Shown: in pieces, positions 5,611 through 6,781 of the stretch
Position numbering within the stretch: position 1 is the first letter of the stretch
Layout: each line of letters starts with the position of its first letter
NCBI GenBank assembly: GCA_000431835.1
Contig: HF987901.1
Span: 1 to 6,781 of the forward strand
DNA length: 6,781 nt
Origin: Succinatimonas sp. CAG:777
Lineage (GTDB): Bacteria > Pseudomonadota > Gammaproteobacteria > Enterobacterales > Succinivibrionaceae
Reading direction: 5' to 3'
The notes under the pieces: model-generated
What the model saw: the letters and a program-made list of their open reading frames with translations, nothing else
Database searches by the model: none
Told to the model about the DNA's origin: nothing
Position numbers and translations under genes: made by a program

Positions 5611-6777
5611 TTAAGAAAAGTCATAAGAAGGTCTCCTAATTTCATCAATTATCAGACTGAGACTTTTACCTCTTATGCGGTTGATTAAGCTAGGTGCTGA
5701 TTTACCATAGGTTCTAAAGAGTTTTTCTCGACTAGTTAAGTAAGAGAGCAATCCATCAGAATCTAAAGTCCGCACAAATTGAATTATGTCCATAAAATGG
5801 CATTTAATTCTTTGAACTAGTTTCTTTGGTGATATTTCAACAGCAAATGCTTGTTGCAATTGCTGACCAATAATCATTTTGAGTAGATAAACGATCTGAC
5901 TCAAGGTAATTAAAGAGCGTACGATACCTTCTTTGTGGGTATTACACTTTTTAAGAGAACAGAATCCTTTAAGGATCCTAAATGAGATTTCAACTTGCCA
6001 GCGAGCTCTGTAGAGTGCTGCAATTTGAAAAGCATCTAAAAGATGTTGCTCAATGTTAGTTGCAAAGTACACGTACTTCTTTTCATCTTTGTTGAAAACA
6101 GCAACAACACGTAGTGATGGGAATTCATCTGAGTCTACGATAAAGTCTCTAGTGAGACCATCTTTGAACGCTTCATCTTTTAGTTTTAATGGAGCTCCGT
6201 ATTTATTAACTAGACTCTTAACATCAGTTACAGTGCTATCAGCATTGTACTGTTTGTAAGATAGAGCTTTAAGAGCAGAGCCTGATTTAAGTTTGATGAT
6301 AAATAGACTCTGATTATCATGAAGCTCTTTGAATAAGGTCATCTTAGGATAACCTGCATCTGCGAGGAATAGTTTGTTAGCAAGCTTAGATAAATCAATC
6401 TCAGCTCGCTCAGATGATACTCCAGATGTTGTGGTTGAATGTAGCTCGGTAAAAGAGTTTAGACTTAGTAGTCTATGAATTTTTGCTTCATTAGTAATTT
6501 TGCCTTTAAACACTTTACAGTTACAAGCAACCTCAGAGCCATCTTGAATAGCTATGTCTGTTAAAGATGGGATTTTTAGTTTTAATACTTCAACGAGACG
6601 TTGAGAATTACTTAAAGATCCTTTAGTTGCTTGAGCATCTAAAGAACCTTTAATGGCATCTAAGAATATAGGCAATTGCTTCTTATCAATGAAGTCATAA
6701 AATGGCTCCCATGATAGAGTTTCTAAGCCTTCTTTAGCTGAATTATCAGGTTCTTCCCTAAAAATGGGGGTATACAT
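5611..6777 (-). CDS. IS4-family transposase (DDE type)
   Basis: The 388 residues carry out cut-and-paste movement of the element. The catalytic triad is visible as Asp79 in AIQDGSEV, Asp140 in LADAGYP and Glu263. Glu263 lies in the IS4 family signature Y-(2)-R-(3)-E-(6)-K: Tyr256, Arg259, Glu263, Lys270 within YRARWQVEISFRILK. The C-terminal helical region after 280 is complete, with the stop TAA at 5611-5613. Spacing of the triad (61 and 123 residues) is close to that of IS10. The N-terminus is uncertain: ATG at 6777-6775 is only four bases from the window edge, no stop precedes it in frame, and the N-terminal part before the first Asp is short (79 residues against 97 in IS10), so the true start may lie outside. 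No frameshift or missing key residue is seen, so it may be active. Confidence 0.88.
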   Translation of the reverse strand: MYTPIFREEPDNSAKEGLETLSWEPFYDFIDKKQLPIFLDAIKGSLDAQATKGSLSNSQRLVEVLKLKIPSLTDIAIQDGSEVACNCKVFKGKITNEAKIHRLLSLNSFTELHSTTTSGVSSERAEIDLSKLANKLFLADAGYPKMTLFKELHDNQSLFIIKLKSGSALKALSYKQYNADSTVTDVKSLVNKYGAPLKLKDEAFKDGLTRDFIVDSDEFPSLRVVAVFNKDEKKYVYFATNIEQHLLDAFQIAALYRARWQVEISFRILKGFCSLKKCNTHKEGIVRSLITLSQIVYLLKMIIGQQLQQAFAVEISPKKLVQRIKCHFMDIIQFVRTLDSDGLLSYLTSREKLFRTYGKSAPSLINRIRGKSLSLIIDEIRRPSYDFS

Positions 6778-6781
6778 TTTT
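6749..6781 (-). repeat. 33-bp IS4-like end, exact inverted copy of bases 1-33
   Basis: The identity is perfect over 33 bases and breaks at 6748. It covers the first ten transposase codons plus four upstream bases. See the entry at 1-33 for the partner. Confidence 0.9.

Larger units (their letters stand above)
5546..6781 (-). mobile_element. IS4-family insertion sequence (distal end approximate, proximal end at or beyond window edge)
   Basis: One intact DDE transposase fills the region. A possible distal end is TGTAAACCCAATTAAG at 5546-5561, which loosely matches TGTATACCCCCATTTTTAG read inward from 6776, the transposase-start end. If both are the terminal repeats, the element is about 1.23 kb and its repeat overlaps the transposase start codon. 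No target duplication can be tested because the outer flank is outside the window. Its inner flank is only 17 bases from the IS3 element. Confidence 0.6.

Noticed and set aside
6053..6259. Open frame of 68 codons on the + strand inside the IS4 transposase
   Set aside because: It is antisense to a well-supported transposase with no ribosome binding site or domain seen.
1..6781. CRISPR array, tRNA, rRNA, riboswitch, toxin-antitoxin or phage-defence system
   Set aside because: No regularly spaced repeats, tRNA cloverleaf or rRNA sequence were seen, and every sizeable gene is an exporter, a sugar transferase or a transposase.

Overview
The window looks like a low-GC Gram-negative chromosome. It carries a two-gene envelope or surface-glycan region on the + strand (bases 1-3724) followed by a pile-up of three insertion sequences on the - strand (bases 3744-6781). 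The Gram-negative reading rests on an MsbA-type ABC exporter, whose usual job is moving lipid A-core across the inner membrane. The A+T-rich codon use and these IS types would suit a gut or rumen gammaproteobacterium such as the Succinivibrionaceae, but that placement is inference from general knowledge, not something a marker gene here proves.

Layout. Bases 1-33 are an exact inverted copy of bases 6749-6781, that is, of the transposase-start end of the IS4-like element at the other edge. A good sigma70-type promoter (TATAAT at 131-136) leads into the MsbA-like transporter (172-2037). A 265-base A+T-rich gap follows, with two small hairpins, a perfect 14-bp palindrome and a weak promoter candidate. 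Next is a polyprenyl-phosphate sugar phosphotransferase of the WcaJ/WbaP/EpsL type (2303-3724), which would start synthesis of a lipid-linked surface or capsular glycan.

Nineteen bases after the transferase stop codon the mobile DNA begins. First comes the end of an ISL3-family element (3744-4000) with only the last 65 codons of its transposase. It is cut by a complete IS3-family element (4001-5528) with 28-bp perfect terminal inverted repeats and a possible 3-bp target duplication. The two halves of the IS3 transposase lie in the same reading frame and are separated by one TAA codon. Last is an IS4-family element (about 5546 to the window edge) whose transposase has an intact DDE triad and YREK motif. 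The missing 5' part of the ISL3 transposase does not reappear beyond the IS3 element, so the pile-up was rearranged after or during insertion, or the assembly joined repeats here.

The two cargo genes fit together functionally: one puts the first sugar phosphate on undecaprenyl phosphate, and the other exports a lipid-linked envelope molecule. They are separated by 265 bases and probably have separate promoters. I see no clearly new biological system. The points most worth checking are the in-frame stop within the IS3 transposase, the identical inverted window ends, and the incomplete ISL3 gene.
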